A DNA stretch of 64,000 nt from JAGMES01 sp023128035. Lineage in GTDB: Bacteria > Bacillota > Halanaerobiia > DY22613. Below are positions 34,359 through 43,094 of this stretch, one piece after another. Below the pieces are notes generated by a model. That model was given only the letters and a program-made list of their open reading frames with translations, did no database searches and was not told where the DNA came from. Every line of letters starts with the position of its first letter. Position 1 is the stretch's first letter. Made by a program: the position numbers and the translations under genes. The stretch spans positions 4,463 to 68,462 of the forward strand of contig DAOVRZ010000014.1 of NCBI GenBank assembly GCA_030627905.1. Reading direction: 5' to 3'.

Positions 34359-35565
34359 TCCACAATCGCTCCTCATTTACCAAATAAACTGGCATACCTG
34401 TTAATTGTTCAAAAAAATTCTCCTCCATCTCTCCAAGCTTGATAATAGTAGGTGAAAAACCACGCACTTTAAGAACCCGCATCGCATCTACTAATTTTTG
34501 ATTCATAATTGCAGTAATAAAAACAACTGTAGTTCCAACTTCAAAATTCTTCTGCACAAACTCTCGATAAATCATTTGATCAATATCTTTATGATGATAA
34601 GGTTCAATCATTGCTAGTGCCCTTAATATTTTTTCCCGTTGAGTTGACAATTTCCCAGGCAATATTTTGACAAAATCCGCTCTTTCATAAATTATTCCAT
34701 TGGTCAATAATCCAACCTGATAATGTTTGCGTAAACCATAATCCGCCACCGAAGCTGCACACATTACAGCTACTTCAAAAACATTCTGACTATAGCCTTC
34801 CCATAGTTGGTTCATTAACCTAGTATTTAATATTATATTTAATTTGACATCCATGGTAGGCTTTATGACATTAACTTGAAAATTCTGATGTCTAGCTGTA
34901 GCTTTCCAATTAATTTGACTAAACTTGTCCCCTTGTTGATATGGTCTAATTCCAACTTGATTTGCTGGATCTTCAAAAATCCATTGATTCATCTGTTGTC
35001 GCCCAAACGGATTTTCAATAGGCAACCCAAATTTTTCAATGGGAAGAATCCTCGGATAGACCAAAAGAAAAACTCTATCCTTAGTTTCCAAAGTTTGAGT
35101 AAACAAACCAAAGAGATCAGTAGCACTTAAAGAACCTTTACCAAAAGTAAAATATCCCCGCCGTTCAGGAATAACTGTATATTTTCTTGTCACCTTCTCA
35201 TACCATTTTAAACTATAGACATCTGAGAAAATATTATACGGACTACCAGGTTGGCTGGCTAACATCTCCGGTTTGGAAAAATTCACACCTCTAGTTACAT
35301 TATCGTTTATCTGTAGCATAAGTAAAGGTAAGAGTTTACGATTTTCAACCTCTACTACATATTGAGATTGTTCACCAACAAAAATATTCTCTTTTGTTAA
35401 CCGGCGTTGAATTTTTAATTTAGCAAAACAGAAACGGTTCCAAATCCCTATTATAAATATAATAGCTATAACTAACATAACCCCAAAGACAAGCAAAAGA
35501 TTCTGCTTAAAGATGGCAATCACCAATAAAAGAAGCAATAGTGAAAGCCTGTCTTTTTTAAACAT
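34315..35565 (-). CDS. DUF58 protein
   Basis: A 416-residue protein with two N-terminal membrane segments (residues 7-37). A DUF58 core follows, its signature visible as PFGRQQMNQWIFEDPANQVGI then RPYQQGDKFSQINWKATAR. The region after residue 230 has the von Willebrand-A-like layout typical of the family. It overlaps the MoxR gene by eight bases and is the usual partner of MoxR ATPases. Confidence 0.9.
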   Translation of the reverse strand: MFKKDRLSLLLLLLVIAIFKQNLLLVFGVMLVIAIIFIIGIWNRFCFAKLKIQRRLTKENIFVGEQSQYVVEVENRKLLPLLMLQINDNVTRGVNFSKPEMLASQPGSPYNIFSDVYSLKWYEKVTRKYTVIPERRGYFTFGKGSLSATDLFGLFTQTLETKDRVFLLVYPRILPIEKFGLPIENPFGRQQMNQWIFEDPANQVGIRPYQQGDKFSQINWKATARHQNFQVNVIKPTMDVKLNIILNTRLMNQLWEGYSQNVFEVAVMCAASVADYGLRKHYQVGLLTNGIIYERADFVKILPGKLSTQREKILRALAMIEPYHHKDIDQMIYREFVQKNFEVGTTVVFITAIMNQKLVDAMRVLKVRGFSPTIIKLGEMEENFFEQLTGMPVYLVNEERLWNEIKGIEFVRKSVG

Positions 35566-36508
35566 GTACTGAAACCTCCTCCACAGGAACCTGAATCTCT
35601 TGCAAAATTTCCTCTAAGATTTCATTTTTTTGAATTCCTCTCAAATCTGCCTCGTCAGTTAAAATCATCCGATGTTTAGCTACAAAAGGAAATATATATT
35701 TAATATCATCTGGTAAAACATATTCTCGCTCTAAGATAAGCGCATAAGCAGAACTAGCTTTTAAAAGAGCTAACGCCCCTCTTGGGCTCACTCCCAAACG
35801 AACACTCTTATGATCACGAGTGGCTTGTACTAATTTACCGATATACACCAATAATTCGTCTTCCACGAAAATATTTTTTACTTGCTGACGCAAATTATAA
35901 ATCTCTGTTGAATTCATTACTGGTTTAAGATCGTTCAGTGGATTATTTAACTTAAATCGGCGTAGTATTTCAACCTCTTCATCTAACTTAGGATAACCCA
36001 TCTCAATCCTTAACAGAAAACGATCCAACTGAGCTTCTGGTAATGGAAACGTCCCTGCTAATTCTACTGGATTCTGAGTAGCAATAACCATAAATGGCTC
36101 ACTTAAATGATAAGTTACACCATCCACAGTCACTTGACGTTCCTCCATCGCTTCTAAAAGAGAAGATTGTGTTCTGGGTATAGCCCGATTAATCTCATCA
36201 GCTAAGACGATATTTGACATAATTGGCCCTGCTTTAAAAACAAATTCACCACTTTTTTGATTATAATAATTCATTCCAGTAATATCTGCTGGCTGCAAAT
36301 CTGGTGTGAATTGAATTCTATTAAAGGAACAATCTAGCGATTTTGAAATTGTTTTTGCCATTACTGTTTTTCCTAAACCTGGGACATCATCTAAGAGCAC
36401 ATGACCTTCTGCTAGAAGGGCAGTCATAAGTAAGTCAATTACTTTTTCCTTGCCGATGATCACTTTTTGAATATTTTCTCTAATTTTATCCAAACTTGCA
36501 TTTTTCAT
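35558..36508 (-). CDS. MoxR-family AAA ATPase
   Basis: A 316-residue ATPase. Walker A is DDVPGLGKTVMAKTISKSL (about residues 39-57), Walker B is NIVLADEINRAIPRTQSSLLEA, and FPLPEAQLDRFLLRIEMGYP is the sensor/arginine region. MoxR proteins act as chaperone-like ATPases that help metal or subunit insertion into partner complexes. It is the first gene of the MoxR-DUF58-DUF4129 unit, with a good AGGAGAAG site. Confidence 0.94.
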   Translation of the reverse strand: MKNASLDKIRENIQKVIIGKEKVIDLLMTALLAEGHVLLDDVPGLGKTVMAKTISKSLDCSFNRIQFTPDLQPADITGMNYYNQKSGEFVFKAGPIMSNIVLADEINRAIPRTQSSLLEAMEERQVTVDGVTYHLSEPFMVIATQNPVELAGTFPLPEAQLDRFLLRIEMGYPKLDEEVEILRRFKLNNPLNDLKPVMNSTEIYNLRQQVKNIFVEDELLVYIGKLVQATRDHKSVRLGVSPRGALALLKASSAYALILEREYVLPDDIKYIFPFVAKHRMILTDEADLRGIQKNEILEEILQEIQVPVEEVSVHV

Positions 36509-36538
36509 AACTTCTCCTCCTGTAAAAACAAAGTTCTT

Positions 36539-36570
36539 AAACGATCTCTAATAAAAGAGATCGTTTTTTA
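36539..36570. terminator. Terminator between the oxidoreductase and MoxR
   Basis: AAACGATCTCT and AGAGATCGTTT pair exactly around a six-base loop. It lies directly after the oxidoreductase stop at 36575. Confidence 0.8.
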
Positions 36571-36574
36571 AGAT

Positions 36575-38578
36575 TTATTCTCCAAAAGAACGAGTACGTA
36601 ATTCTAACAAATCCTCTGGAACAGAATATCGTTTTAAAAAACTAATAATGAGTTTATACATATCTCGTCTGGTTAATAAACAATTAGTTTTAAAATTCTC
36701 TTTAAGATCTAATGGAATAAAACCATCCTCCAGAGCTGTCAAATAAACATTTTCTACCTTAGCTAACCAATATCCACCAGCAGCTAATAATATTTCACAT
36801 GCTTTGTCACGTTTTAAAGTTTTGTTAGAACTCAAAGAATAAAGTCCACCAGCCAGATACTCATCATAATTGTCAGCCTGCCGCAAACGCATTCCTTTCA
36901 TTAAAAGAAAAGAAAATTCCCTTTCTGTAACATTCTTATCTAATTTAAGATCATTATCATAGCCCGCTACAATCATTCCCCAACTAAAAAGTTCCTTAAA
37001 TTTGTGATAATCAAGATCCTGAACCACTTCATTGATTTCATTTAGCTGTCGTAAGTCTACTCCCTGATTGAAAAGCTGTGTCTGTAGTGAATCAATCAGG
37101 TTTGAATCCATAGCAAACTTATGAAAGTCTACTCCTTCTTCTATTGATAGTGCAGCAGCAGTACCTGCCGCTTCCGCTGTTGCCATCCCTGTAGGAATTA
37201 CTCGAGCGCTCCCAGCAGCTAGAGAACCATAACCTCCAGAACGACCAACCACCAAAATATTTTTCTTAAATCTAGGCACTAAAGAGCGAAATGGGATACT
37301 ATACACCCCTGGATCAAAAATCACAAATCCGGGATCTACTGGTGATGTTGCTTGATAATCTACTGGATAAGAAGCTACAGCAATTTTATCGTCAAAATCT
37401 ACATTTTCAACCAAATCAAGAATATCTAACTGATAAAGAGTTAAAATATGACGACTCTCACGAACATATAATTGTGACGGAAATTCCATCAATTCTGCAT
37501 TCTCAAATCCAGAAAGTTCTTTGGTTAAGTATTCCACAACATATTCTGCCTCTTTTTTCCCTTGCTCCATCCCTTTTGCTAGAGAATCTGAATCATTAAA
37601 ATCTAAATTAAAAATTTGTAACGCATTAATAAAGACTGTACCATCATCTTGTTTCGCAATATTTAACCCTCGAAGACGAGTACTAGGGTCAACTGGCTCG
37701 TATTTTTGACCTATCTTGCCTAATCCCCAAGCAGAAGTTGAGTTCATCTTAGAATAACCCCATTTTTGGGATTTAATATCCTTCTGTAAATCTTTCCAAT
37801 TAACATTTTTTAAGCGAAAGACTAGAGTTACCGCCATTTTACGATCAGGCAACCCCACATCAGCACCACCAGTAAAGTAAAGTACATCAGCCAAGGCTGC
37901 TAAATCAGCATCCTGACTGGCATCAATATAACGTTTACCTTCTACTATCCAAACCGTATCTGGCTTTATCTTAACTAAAGTGGCTTTAAGATCATCTTTT
38001 TTAACAGCACTTGCCCAATCTGGATGTACATCAGTTTTTACTTTATTCATCAGCTCAACATCATGAGTTCGAGAAATACCAGTAGTTTCAAAGATCAAAC
38101 TACTAATCTTTTGTTGATCTTCGCTGATTTGAACTTCCTGTATGCTAGTCAAAGGCACGATAGTTAAATTTTCTTCTACCAATAAAAGCTTCATAAATGC
38201 TTTTCTAGCTTCTTCTGTATCAACAATTACTTCGCCGCCAGCCAATTGGTGCCATTCTTTAAAAATTCCTTTATTGATCACTTTTCCTCTTTCATCATAA
38301 TTTAAATCTAGAAAATTTAATGCTCCATAAACCATTAAACCTCCTGGGCCATCTTCTTCCATAACCAATAAAGTTTTCAAACCATTACGAGCCCCTGCAA
38401 TTGCTGCTACTACCCCTTCTGGATCACCACCATAAACTACCAGATCATATTCTGATTCAACTTGAGAAGATTCAGTTTCTTTAAAATCTGAAAAAACAAT
38501 CTGGTTACTATTTATAAGTACAATCAATGCAATTAGACAACAAAAAAGAATTACTAATTTAGGAATATGTTTTCTCAA
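36575..38578 (-). CDS. Exported FAD-dependent oxidoreductase
   Basis: A 667-residue protein with an N-terminal signal or anchor (LVILFCCLIALIVLIN, residues 8-24). The FAD-binding Rossmann motif follows: YDLVVYGGDPEGVVAAIAGAR at about 44. Downstream, KRYIDASQDADLAALAD and VVGRSGGYGSLAAGSARVIP are typical of the FAD-dependent oxidoreductase family (FAD_oxidored). The C-terminal 170 residues may contain S-layer-like or unknown sequence. The substrate is unknown. Its start overlaps the stop of the C39-like gene by four bases. Confidence 0.82.
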   Translation of the reverse strand: MRKHIPKLVILFCCLIALIVLINSNQIVFSDFKETESSQVESEYDLVVYGGDPEGVVAAIAGARNGLKTLLVMEEDGPGGLMVYGALNFLDLNYDERGKVINKGIFKEWHQLAGGEVIVDTEEARKAFMKLLLVEENLTIVPLTSIQEVQISEDQQKISSLIFETTGISRTHDVELMNKVKTDVHPDWASAVKKDDLKATLVKIKPDTVWIVEGKRYIDASQDADLAALADVLYFTGGADVGLPDRKMAVTLVFRLKNVNWKDLQKDIKSQKWGYSKMNSTSAWGLGKIGQKYEPVDPSTRLRGLNIAKQDDGTVFINALQIFNLDFNDSDSLAKGMEQGKKEAEYVVEYLTKELSGFENAELMEFPSQLYVRESRHILTLYQLDILDLVENVDFDDKIAVASYPVDYQATSPVDPGFVIFDPGVYSIPFRSLVPRFKKNILVVGRSGGYGSLAAGSARVIPTGMATAEAAGTAAALSIEEGVDFHKFAMDSNLIDSLQTQLFNQGVDLRQLNEINEVVQDLDYHKFKELFSWGMIVAGYDNDLKLDKNVTEREFSFLLMKGMRLRQADNYDEYLAGGLYSLSSNKTLKRDKACEILLAAGGYWLAKVENVYLTALEDGFIPLDLKENFKTNCLLTRRDMYKLIISFLKRYSVPEDLLELRTRSFGE

Positions 38579-39567
38579 AACTTTTCCTCCTTAATTCCTT
38601 CTGATTGACGTATCTTATAAAATACACCACCACAGACTTTTAAAAATTGGTCAACACAATATCTCCTCCGTACTTCAGCATTAGAAGACGCAGCCGAATC
38701 ATTTACAATTACATAACCATCGTTATATCCAACTAATGTTATGATATGTCCATCTGTTTTGGGAATAGCCGCATTCTCTAATTCACCTTCTTTGTAACGA
38801 ATTCCAGTGATGATCGGACGACCTTCTTGAATCTCTTGCAAAGCTTCAAATAAATCTTCTATAAACTCCACTTTCGCTTCAAACCCATATGGAGCTAACG
38901 CTGCTGTATTAAATGGCCAGTTTCCAAAGATTCCAATTGTTTTATCATAAACTTTCCAGATCATTTGATCTGTAGGCACATAAATTCCATAATAGCCTAA
39001 AACCATTCCGCAACTTGTCGGTGAACAGATGAGATTTGCACATGATTTATGATGAATCATCTGTGAACGACAGGGTACATCTAACTCAACAGGAGGAATC
39101 TCCTTACTTAAAGTAAGTTGAAATTCTCCTGAATTACGAGTTGAAGCAAATAATCCAGTTAAACGAGGCATCTGACTAAAATCAGTCCTTCTAATCCAGG
39201 CCCGAATCCGATAAGCATCAGCTAAATTAGGTTTCTTCACCTTTATCAGATCAATTAAAGTTTTAGCAAGCTCATCCTCTTTACTAAAACTTCCTCCAGT
39301 AGTAAACTGATTCCATAGAGCTATGGGGTAAAAATTAGACCACTGGCCATTTATACTAATTTGTGCTTCTATTTTAAAAACACTAGTTCCTGGGGTAATT
39401 CCATTCCAAGATACGACCAATTCATCATAAGGCTCTACTTCCATTGGTTTAGTGAGAACAAATCCAGAAAATTCGTCATCTTGAAGACAGATTTGACCAC
39501 AAAACAATTTTGTCTTTTCAAATTTTTCAATCTGTTGAGCAATTATCATCATTTCACCATCTTCCAT
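38575..39567 (-). CDS. C39-like cysteine peptidase
   Basis: A 330-residue protein. The first 150 residues are a beta-rich domain. Residues about 165-320 are a peptidase C39-like fold: the nucleophile is in LICSPTSCGMVLGYYG, the histidine in TDGHIITLVGYNDG and the third residue in VIVNDSAASS. No signal peptide is visible, although the partner oxidoreductase is exported. The ATG may also lie five codons later (M6 or M7). C39-like domains of this type cleave peptides or act as papain-like hydrolases; the substrate is unknown. Confidence 0.78.
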   Translation of the reverse strand: MEDGEMMIIAQQIEKFEKTKLFCGQICLQDDEFSGFVLTKPMEVEPYDELVVSWNGITPGTSVFKIEAQISINGQWSNFYPIALWNQFTTGGSFSKEDELAKTLIDLIKVKKPNLADAYRIRAWIRRTDFSQMPRLTGLFASTRNSGEFQLTLSKEIPPVELDVPCRSQMIHHKSCANLICSPTSCGMVLGYYGIYVPTDQMIWKVYDKTIGIFGNWPFNTAALAPYGFEAKVEFIEDLFEALQEIQEGRPIITGIRYKEGELENAAIPKTDGHIITLVGYNDGYVIVNDSAASSNAEVRRRYCVDQFLKVCGGVFYKIRQSEGIKEEKF

Positions 39568-39581
39568 TCATATTAATAAAA

Positions 39582-39616
39582 GATTCGACCACAAAAAGTA
39601 TTTTTGGGCTAATCAT
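39582..39616. mobile_element. Collapsed MITE-like remnant
   Basis: GATTCGACCACAAAAAGTA, the left end of the MITE-like family, is followed at once by TTTTTGGGCTAATCAT, a right end with two bases missing. The whole interior palindrome is absent, so this looks like an internal-deletion scar. It sits 15 bases upstream of the C39-like gene. Confidence 0.7.
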
Positions 39617-39731
39617 TAAAATACTTCTCCAGCGAAAAAGCTTTTCCTGCGAACGAAACTATAAGAAATTTTTCTCTAGCCATAAGTATTGTTTATTTTA
39701 ACAATGAACATAATAGTTTAGAGGTGATGAT

Positions 39732-40661
39732 ATGAGAAAATATAAATTTACTATAATATTATTAATGATATTTTGTACTTTGTTTATTATCTCTTCCTGT
39801 ACATCAAAATCTGAACAGTCAAGCCCAAAATCTGAAAATAGCCCCAAACCAATACCTCCAGAAATAGAAGAAATGGAATCTACTATTCTAAAAATAATGA
39901 ACCAGGTTGATTTAGTACCATATTACGAAAAACAAATAAAAGAAAAAAAACTTGAAGAAAAAGAACAGAAGGAAATCTTAACTGCTAAAGAAGATGGAAC
40001 AGAAAAAAAGGAAGAGGAATTTAAACCTAAGCCTATAACCACTAATGATATACTTCTATCAGAAATTTTAAAGAAAGAAAAACCTCAGGAAGAAGGGGAT
40101 GAAGAAAAGAAAATAACGATTCCTGACGACATAATTTTTATATGGCATGAGATTAATACAGAAATAAATAGTTTACATGATAAATGGAATGATTTAGAAT
40201 CAATACTTTTAGAAGCAAAAAGTTTTCCTAAAGAATTGACTGGATTTAAAAACAATTTGAATAATTTAACAATATCCTCTTCTAAATATAACTACTTAGA
40301 AACTCTTGTAACCGCTAATAGGTTAACTTCATATATTTCTCTATTCACTAAAGGTTTTAAAAGTGAAACTCCACCTTCTATATATGATATAAAATATCAT
40401 GTTCGACAAATCATCATAGATAGTGCCATCAATGAATATAACAAGGTGAATGAAAACTTTAGCGCTATCAAAAATCATGAAGAAACTATAGTGTTCAAGT
40501 TGATAGAAGAAAAATCTAAAGAAGACGCTACTAAATTAAAATCCTCAATTTCTGATCTTGAAAGTGCAATCTCTCTCAAAGATATTAGCATAATAAAAGT
40601 TAAAGCAGGTGTTGTTATTAAAAACGTTACATCAATAAAAGAAAAATTATCAAAAAAATAA
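39732..40661 (+). CDS. Putative lipoprotein of unknown function
   Basis: A 309-residue protein with a signal peptide ending in ISSC (lipobox, Cys 23). A low-complexity, charged Lys/Glu region (residues 75-125) follows, then a predominantly helical, coiled-coil-like C-terminal half. ATG 39732 follows GAGGTGATGAT. It probably resides on the outer face of the membrane. I do not recognise a family. A terminator follows directly. Confidence 0.7.
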   Translation: MRKYKFTIILLMIFCTLFIISSCTSKSEQSSPKSENSPKPIPPEIEEMESTILKIMNQVDLVPYYEKQIKEKKLEEKEQKEILTAKEDGTEKKEEEFKPKPITTNDILLSEILKKEKPQEEGDEEKKITIPDDIIFIWHEINTEINSLHDKWNDLESILLEAKSFPKELTGFKNNLNNLTISSSKYNYLETLVTANRLTSYISLFTKGFKSETPPSIYDIKYHVRQIIIDSAINEYNKVNENFSAIKNHEETIVFKLIEEKSKEDATKLKSSISDLESAISLKDISIIKVKAGVVIKNVTSIKEKLSKK

Positions 40662-40684
40662 AGGCTAATTTTAGCCTTTATTTT
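40658..40684 (+). terminator. Terminator after the lipoprotein gene
   Basis: AATAAAGGCTAA pairs with TTAGCCTTTATT and ends in a T-rich stretch; it includes the stop codon of the gene. Confidence 0.85.
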
Positions 40685-40693
40685 TATTATGCC

Positions 40694-40810
40694 ATGATTC
40701 GTCCACAAAAAGTATTTTAGTCACACTCACATAGTATATATAGTAATGAAACCATCTACTCATTACTATATATACTATGTGAGTGTGACTACTTTTTGTG
40801 GTCGAATCAT
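40694..40810. mobile_element. Palindromic MITE-like element, copy 2
   Basis: A 117-bp near-perfect palindrome with ends ATGATTCGTCCACAAAAAG and, on the other strand, ATGATTCGACCACAAAAAG. The arms include TCACATAGTATATATAGTAA; the loop is about 10 bases. It is the same family as 19337-19459. Its right end provides the TGA stop of the ABC transporter gene. Confidence 0.85.
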
Positions 40811-42531
40811 GCAGTGTATTCACCAAACTGCGCATTATATAACTTAGCATACAAGCCGTTTCTTGTTAACAAATAGCCATGGGTTCCTTGTTCCTGAATT
40901 CCATTTTCTGTCAAGACAACAATTCTATCAGCATCTTTAATCGTTGATAATCTATGAGCAATCACTATAGTCGTCCTATTATTTGCCAATCTTTCTAAAG
41001 CTTGTTGAATAATAACTTCACTCTCATTATCCAAAGAAGAGGTCGCTTCATCCAGAAGTAAAATTGTAGGATTTTTCAAAAAAACACGAGCAATAGAAAT
41101 TCGTTGCTTTTGACCTCCAGAAAGACGAATTCCTCGTTCACCTACATAACTATCATATTGATCAGGAAGTTGCATTATAAAATCATGAATATTTGCATTC
41201 TTCGCAGCAAAAATAATTTCTTTTTCAGTAGCATCAGGCGACCCATAAAGAATATTTTCTCCAATAGTACCCGAGAAAAGAAAGACATCTTGCTGTACAA
41301 CACCAATATTCCCTCTAAGTGAAGCCAGAGTAATATCTTTTATTGAAAATCCATCGATCAATATCTGACCAGATTCCACTTCATAAAAACGTGGTATAAG
41401 ATTACATAGAGTAGATTTCCCTCCACCAGAAGGGCCAACAACCGCTAAAGTTTTCCCTTTTTCCAAATTTAAATTGATATTTTTTAAAACTTTTTCTTGA
41501 TTATCATAACTAAAAGTTACTTCTTCAAAAATAATATTACCTTTTACATTCGTCAACTCTTTCGCATCATTTTTATCCTGAATTTCAGGTTTAATTTCTA
41601 AAATTTCAACAAATCGTTCAAAACCTGCTACTGCCTGCTGAAATTGCTGTAATAAATGAGATAAATTACGGATTGGAGTAATAAAGAGATGAATATAAAG
41701 CAAATAAGCTACTAGATCACCATAATTAATTTTTCCCTGAAAAACAAAAAGTCCTCCACCTACCAATACTGTTAATTTCAAAAGATTGGCTAAAAAATTT
41801 ATACCCGTATAAAATTCTGCCATCGCTTGAAACGATTTCTCAAGTGAATTCTTTAGAAAATTATTATTCTTTGAAAACTTTTCGAACTCATAATCTTCAT
41901 TAGTAAACGCTTTTGCAACTCTAATTCCAGTAACGCTGCTTTCCAATTGAGCGTTAATATCTGCAGCTTTTTTCCGTACATTGCGAAACTCGCCCATCAT
42001 TTTTGCACGTTTTTTTGCAGCAAACCAAATAATCAAAGGAATCAAAGCAAAAATTAGTAATGTTAACTGAACATTAATTTTTATAAGAACAAGGAATCCT
42101 CCGATGAGCATAATCGTTGAAATAAACAAATCCTCTGGCCCGTGATGAGCCGCTTCACTAATATTAGTCAAATCACTGATAACCCGGGACATAATTTGTC
42201 CAGTACGAGCTTTATCATAATAAGAAAAAGATAAAGACTGAAGATGAGTAAACAGATCACGTCGCATATCTGCTTGCATTCGAATACCTACCACATGGCC
42301 CCAATATTCGATAACATACTGAAAAATTGATCTGACAGCATAGAGAAATAAAAGGAAAACGGAAAATTTCCAAAATAACATGTATTTTCCGTTAGGAATT
42401 ATATCATTGATAAAACTCCGCGTAATCATTGGGAAAATTAAATCAATGCCAGTCATCAAAAAAGCACATACCAGATCAAGACTAAATAATTTTAGATGAG
42501 GACGGTAATAACTCAAAAATTTTTTCAACAT
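40807..42531 (-). CDS. ABC exporter, fused permease-ATPase (MsbA/LmrA type)
   Basis: A 574-residue half-transporter. Six membrane helices cover residues about 15-310, with SYYDKARTGQIMSRVISDLT in the first cytoplasmic loop. The ATPase has Walker A VVGPSGGGKSTLCNLI, a Q-loop QQDVFLFSGTI, signature RLSGGQKQRISIARV, Walker B ILLLDEATSSLD and the H-loop IAHRLST. It probably exports lipids, drugs or peptides as a homodimer. The last codons read GEYTA followed by a TGA that belongs to the MITE-like element, so the original C-terminus may have been different. Confidence 0.93.
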   Translation of the reverse strand: MLKKFLSYYRPHLKLFSLDLVCAFLMTGIDLIFPMITRSFINDIIPNGKYMLFWKFSVFLLFLYAVRSIFQYVIEYWGHVVGIRMQADMRRDLFTHLQSLSFSYYDKARTGQIMSRVISDLTNISEAAHHGPEDLFISTIMLIGGFLVLIKINVQLTLLIFALIPLIIWFAAKKRAKMMGEFRNVRKKAADINAQLESSVTGIRVAKAFTNEDYEFEKFSKNNNFLKNSLEKSFQAMAEFYTGINFLANLLKLTVLVGGGLFVFQGKINYGDLVAYLLYIHLFITPIRNLSHLLQQFQQAVAGFERFVEILEIKPEIQDKNDAKELTNVKGNIIFEEVTFSYDNQEKVLKNINLNLEKGKTLAVVGPSGGGKSTLCNLIPRFYEVESGQILIDGFSIKDITLASLRGNIGVVQQDVFLFSGTIGENILYGSPDATEKEIIFAAKNANIHDFIMQLPDQYDSYVGERGIRLSGGQKQRISIARVFLKNPTILLLDEATSSLDNESEVIIQQALERLANNRTTIVIAHRLSTIKDADRIVVLTENGIQEQGTHGYLLTRNGLYAKLYNAQFGEYTA

Positions 42532-42537
42532 TTTTTA

Positions 42538-42988
42538 TCAACCCCTCTCACTCATACAAATGATTTCTTTATGAATTTTCGACATACGAAAAAAAAAACC
42601 TTCAAAAAAATGAATATTTTTTGAAAGATAGTTGACAAAAGTTTTCGAAGTTTCTTCGATTCTTTTTACAAACTGAAGTGTTTCACTGGTAGAAGACTTA
42701 ATTAAATCAATAATATTATTAATTCTTTGGGTAGAATCTTGAGAATCATTAGCCAATTTGCGAATTTCTTCAGCTACTACACCTTCACTTCCAGCACGCA
42801 CAGCTTCAATAGATGCATTTAACCCTAATAATTTTATTTGTCCTGCAACTTTATTAATGAAAGCCAAAATTTGATGGGTTTCGGCAAGATGAGATTCATT
42901 TTTATCAGTTACTTCAACTAAAGAACAAACTGCATTATAAAGTTGAGTGATCAATTCTTCTCATGATTCCACCATCAACATATAACAT
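42538..42988 (-). pseudogene. Chemotaxis-receptor signalling fragment, apparently frameshifted
   Basis: The frame 42538-42954 (138 codons from TTG) contains the receptor tip: QIKLLGLNASIEAVRAGSEG followed by VVAEEIRKLANDSQDST. It lacks any sensor, membrane or HAMP part. The only good start, ATG 42988 after AAAGGGGGG, is in another frame, which stops after 17 codons. A one-base change near 42955 would join the two. Either the gene is a shortened, frameshifted relic or it starts weakly at TTG. It is followed after six bases by the ABC exporter. Confidence 0.65.
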
Positions 42989-43094
42989 CTCAAACCCCCC
43001 TTTAATGTCGAAATTTATCTGACAATTTTTCGTTTAAAGCATTATATTTTAGACCTTATTATCGTACACTAAAAAATAAAAAGGAGTTTGAAAC

